This document shows, piece by piece, positions 5,384 through 6,935 of a DNA stretch of 6,935 nt (position 1 is the stretch's first letter; each line of letters opens with the position of its first letter). Source of the DNA: Psychrobacter sp. (GTDB lineage Bacteria; Pseudomonadota; Gammaproteobacteria; Pseudomonadales; Moraxellaceae); contig JAHHUJ010000110.1 in NCBI GenBank assembly GCA_020024075.1, forward strand, positions 1 to 6,935, written 5' to 3'. A program made the position numbers and the translations under genes. The notes under the pieces were generated by a model. The model had not been told where the DNA came from, searched no databases, and saw only the letters and a list, made by a program, of their open reading frames with translations.

Positions 5384-6805
5384 ATGTCCATAAAACCTGT
5401 CGTCGCCTTAATAGGTCGCCCTAATGTGGGTAAATCGACAATATTTAATCAAATGACCAAAACGCGTCAGGCACTAGTGGCTGATTTGTCCGGTCTCACC
5501 CGTGACAGACAGTATGGTGATGCCACCTATAACAACAAATCCTTTGTTGTCATTGATACTGGCGGTATTGGTGAAGCAGATGATGGTCGCGGCGGTATCG
5601 ACGACTATATGTCCGCTCAATCACATACAGCCATCCACGAAGCCGATATTATTGTGTTCGTAGTTGATGCCCGTGCGGGTATGATTGGCGCAGATGCTGA
5701 AATTGGCAAAATGCTACACACCTTAGGTAAGCCTGTATATCTGGTAGCCAATAAAATTGATGGGGTACATGATGCCGCTCCTGCTGAGTTCTATGCTCTA
5801 GGCTTAGGAGAGCCATACCCAATGACGGCCAGTCATGGTCGTGGTATTGCCAACTTACTAGATGACCTCACTGAAGATATGCCTGAGGATATTGAGGAAG
5901 AGGATCAAGATGGCTTAAAGCTTGCCATTATTGGTCGTCCTAATGTGGGTAAATCTACCTTAGTAAACCGTATGCTGGGTGAAGATAGGGTTGTGGTATA
6001 TGATATGCCTGGCACCACACGTGACAGTATTTATATCCCTTATGAGCGTAACGGCAAAAATTACGTAATCATTGACACAGCAGGTGTGCGCCGTCGTGGC
6101 CGTATCGATGAAAAAGTAGAAAAGTTCTCTGTTGTCAAGACTCTGCAAGCGATTAAAGACGCTAATGTGGTCGTGGCAGTTATTGATGCTCAAGAAGGCA
6201 TTGTTGACCAAGATCTGCATATGCTCGGCTATGCTCTAGAGGCAGGCCGCGCTATCGTGGTGGCAATTAACAAATGGGATGGTCTGTCAGAGGATCAAAA
6301 AGACTTGATTCGCTTCGAGCTTGATCGCCGCTTTAGCTTCATTCCTTATGTCAAAGTACATTTCATTTCGGCATTGCATGGTACTAACGTAGGTAACTTA
6401 TATCCCTCGATTCATAAAGCTTATCAATCTTCGATGTTTAAGGTATCCACCAACCGTTTAACTCAGATTCTAGAGGATGCTGTGGCTGCCAATCCGCCTC
6501 CTATGTCAGGCGGGCGCCGTATTAAGCTACGTTATGCTCACTTAGGCGGTCATAACCCACCTATCATTGTAATTCATGGTAACCAGACTGGATCGTTACC
6601 AAAAAGCTATCAACGCTATCTAGAAAACGAATTCCGTAAAGTGTTTAAGTTAGAGGGCACGCCATTAAGAGTTGAGTTTAAACTAAACACCAACCCTTAT
6701 GCGGGCAAGAAGACCACCTCTTCCAAAAAGCTTAGACCTGGGGTATCAGAGGCCCGTCAAAAGCGCCGTGATCTGAAGTACAAAAAAGGCTCACATAAAC
6801 GTTAG
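5384..6805 (+). CDS. der: Ribosome-assembly GTPase Der (EngA)
   Basis: Der is an essential GTPase with two tandem G domains that binds the 50S subunit during its late assembly in the cytosol. The 473-residue product has both. Domain 1 has the P-loop GRPNVGKST (11-19), the switch I sequence GLTRDR (37-42), DTGG (58-61) and NKID (123-126). Domain 2 has GRPNVGKST (184-192), PGTTRD (209-214), DTAG (231-234) and NKWD (296-299). A KH-like domain follows (about 350-435), then a lysine/arginine-rich tail (440-473), as is usual for ribosome contact. The acidic linker between the G domains (about 162-178) is shorter than in E. coli Der (490 residues in all). No key residue is missing. In many gammaproteobacteria der follows bamB; here it stands alone behind a long spacer with its own promoter candidate and a strong terminator directly after it. 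Confidence 0.98.
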   Translation: MSIKPVVALIGRPNVGKSTIFNQMTKTRQALVADLSGLTRDRQYGDATYNNKSFVVIDTGGIGEADDGRGGIDDYMSAQSHTAIHEADIIVFVVDARAGMIGADAEIGKMLHTLGKPVYLVANKIDGVHDAAPAEFYALGLGEPYPMTASHGRGIANLLDDLTEDMPEDIEEEDQDGLKLAIIGRPNVGKSTLVNRMLGEDRVVVYDMPGTTRDSIYIPYERNGKNYVIIDTAGVRRRGRIDEKVEKFSVVKTLQAIKDANVVVAVIDAQEGIVDQDLHMLGYALEAGRAIVVAINKWDGLSEDQKDLIRFELDRRFSFIPYVKVHFISALHGTNVGNLYPSIHKAYQSSMFKVSTNRLTQILEDAVAANPPPMSGGRRIKLRYAHLGGHNPPIIVIHGNQTGSLPKSYQRYLENEFRKVFKLEGTPLRVEFKLNTNPYAGKKTTSSKKLRPGVSEARQKRRDLKYKKGSHKR

Positions 6806-6834
6806 TTGCTGAGTTAACAAGTATAATCTACTTT

Positions 6835-6876
6835 AATAACAATAGGGGCTGTCATATGACAGCCCCTATTGTTATT
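6835..6876 (+). terminator. Terminator of der: perfect 42-bp palindrome
   Basis: Every base from 6835 to 6876 is self-complementary about the centre between 6855 and 6856. The GC-rich core GGGGCTGTC / GACAGCCCC is flanked by A-rich sequence (AATAACAAT) on the left and T-rich sequence (ATTGTTATT) on the right. This makes it a rho-independent terminator in both directions, starting 29 bases after the der stop codon. It would also stop any minus-strand transcript entering from the right. Confidence 0.9.
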
Positions 6877-6935
6877 TCGATATTCTTATATTAGTTCAGT
6901 ATTCTTATTTTATCTCAATATCCTAAGCTTAATAT
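6877..6935. other. AT-rich end of window, no gene seen
   Basis: These 59 bases hold only a short direct repeat, TATTCTTAT at 6881-6889 and 6900-6908. No start of a further gene can be recognised before the window ends. Confidence 0.5.

Noticed and set aside
5960..6220. 86-codon minus-strand frame inside der
   Set aside because: It is fully covered by the conserved second G domain of Der and is a shadow frame.

Overview
The window carries five complete protein-coding genes and no RNA gene, insertion sequence or CRISPR array. The moderately AT-rich composition, AT-rich spacers, a Der GTPase with a short linker, and a DUF2628 protein with a pilin-like tail together suggest a gammaproteobacterium of the Moraxellaceae, most likely close to Psychrobacter. 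That placement rests on remembered family traits, not on a database search.

Layout from left to right: a probable terminator of a gene lying left of the window (about 3-68). trmB (tRNA m7G46 methyltransferase) on the minus strand. A divergent 142-base spacer with a perfect TATAAT reading toward trmB. A plus-strand membrane protein that joins a DUF2628 module to a membrane-anchored, pilin-like C-terminal domain. A short convergent spacer full of TAATAG words with a 10-bp hairpin. A minus-strand KefB/KefC-type K+/H+ antiporter. Upstream of it, in the same direction, an unrecognised 235-residue soluble protein. Then a 458-base divergent spacer with three 18-bp tandem repeats and a good extended -10 promoter. 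Finally der (ribosome-assembly GTPase) on the plus strand, closed by a perfect 42-bp palindrome that acts as a terminator.

The genes do not form one pathway. trmB (tRNA modification) and der (50S ribosome assembly) serve translation and each appears to be transcribed alone. The antiporter probably protects against electrophiles or pH stress, and may be co-transcribed with the 235-residue orphan (85-base gap). No kefF/kefG-type oxidoreductase partner lies beside it. The least ordinary gene is the DUF2628/pilin-like fusion. Its two halves meet at a G-rich stretch that also looks like an internal ribosome binding site. I see no clear evidence of a wholly new multi-gene system here.
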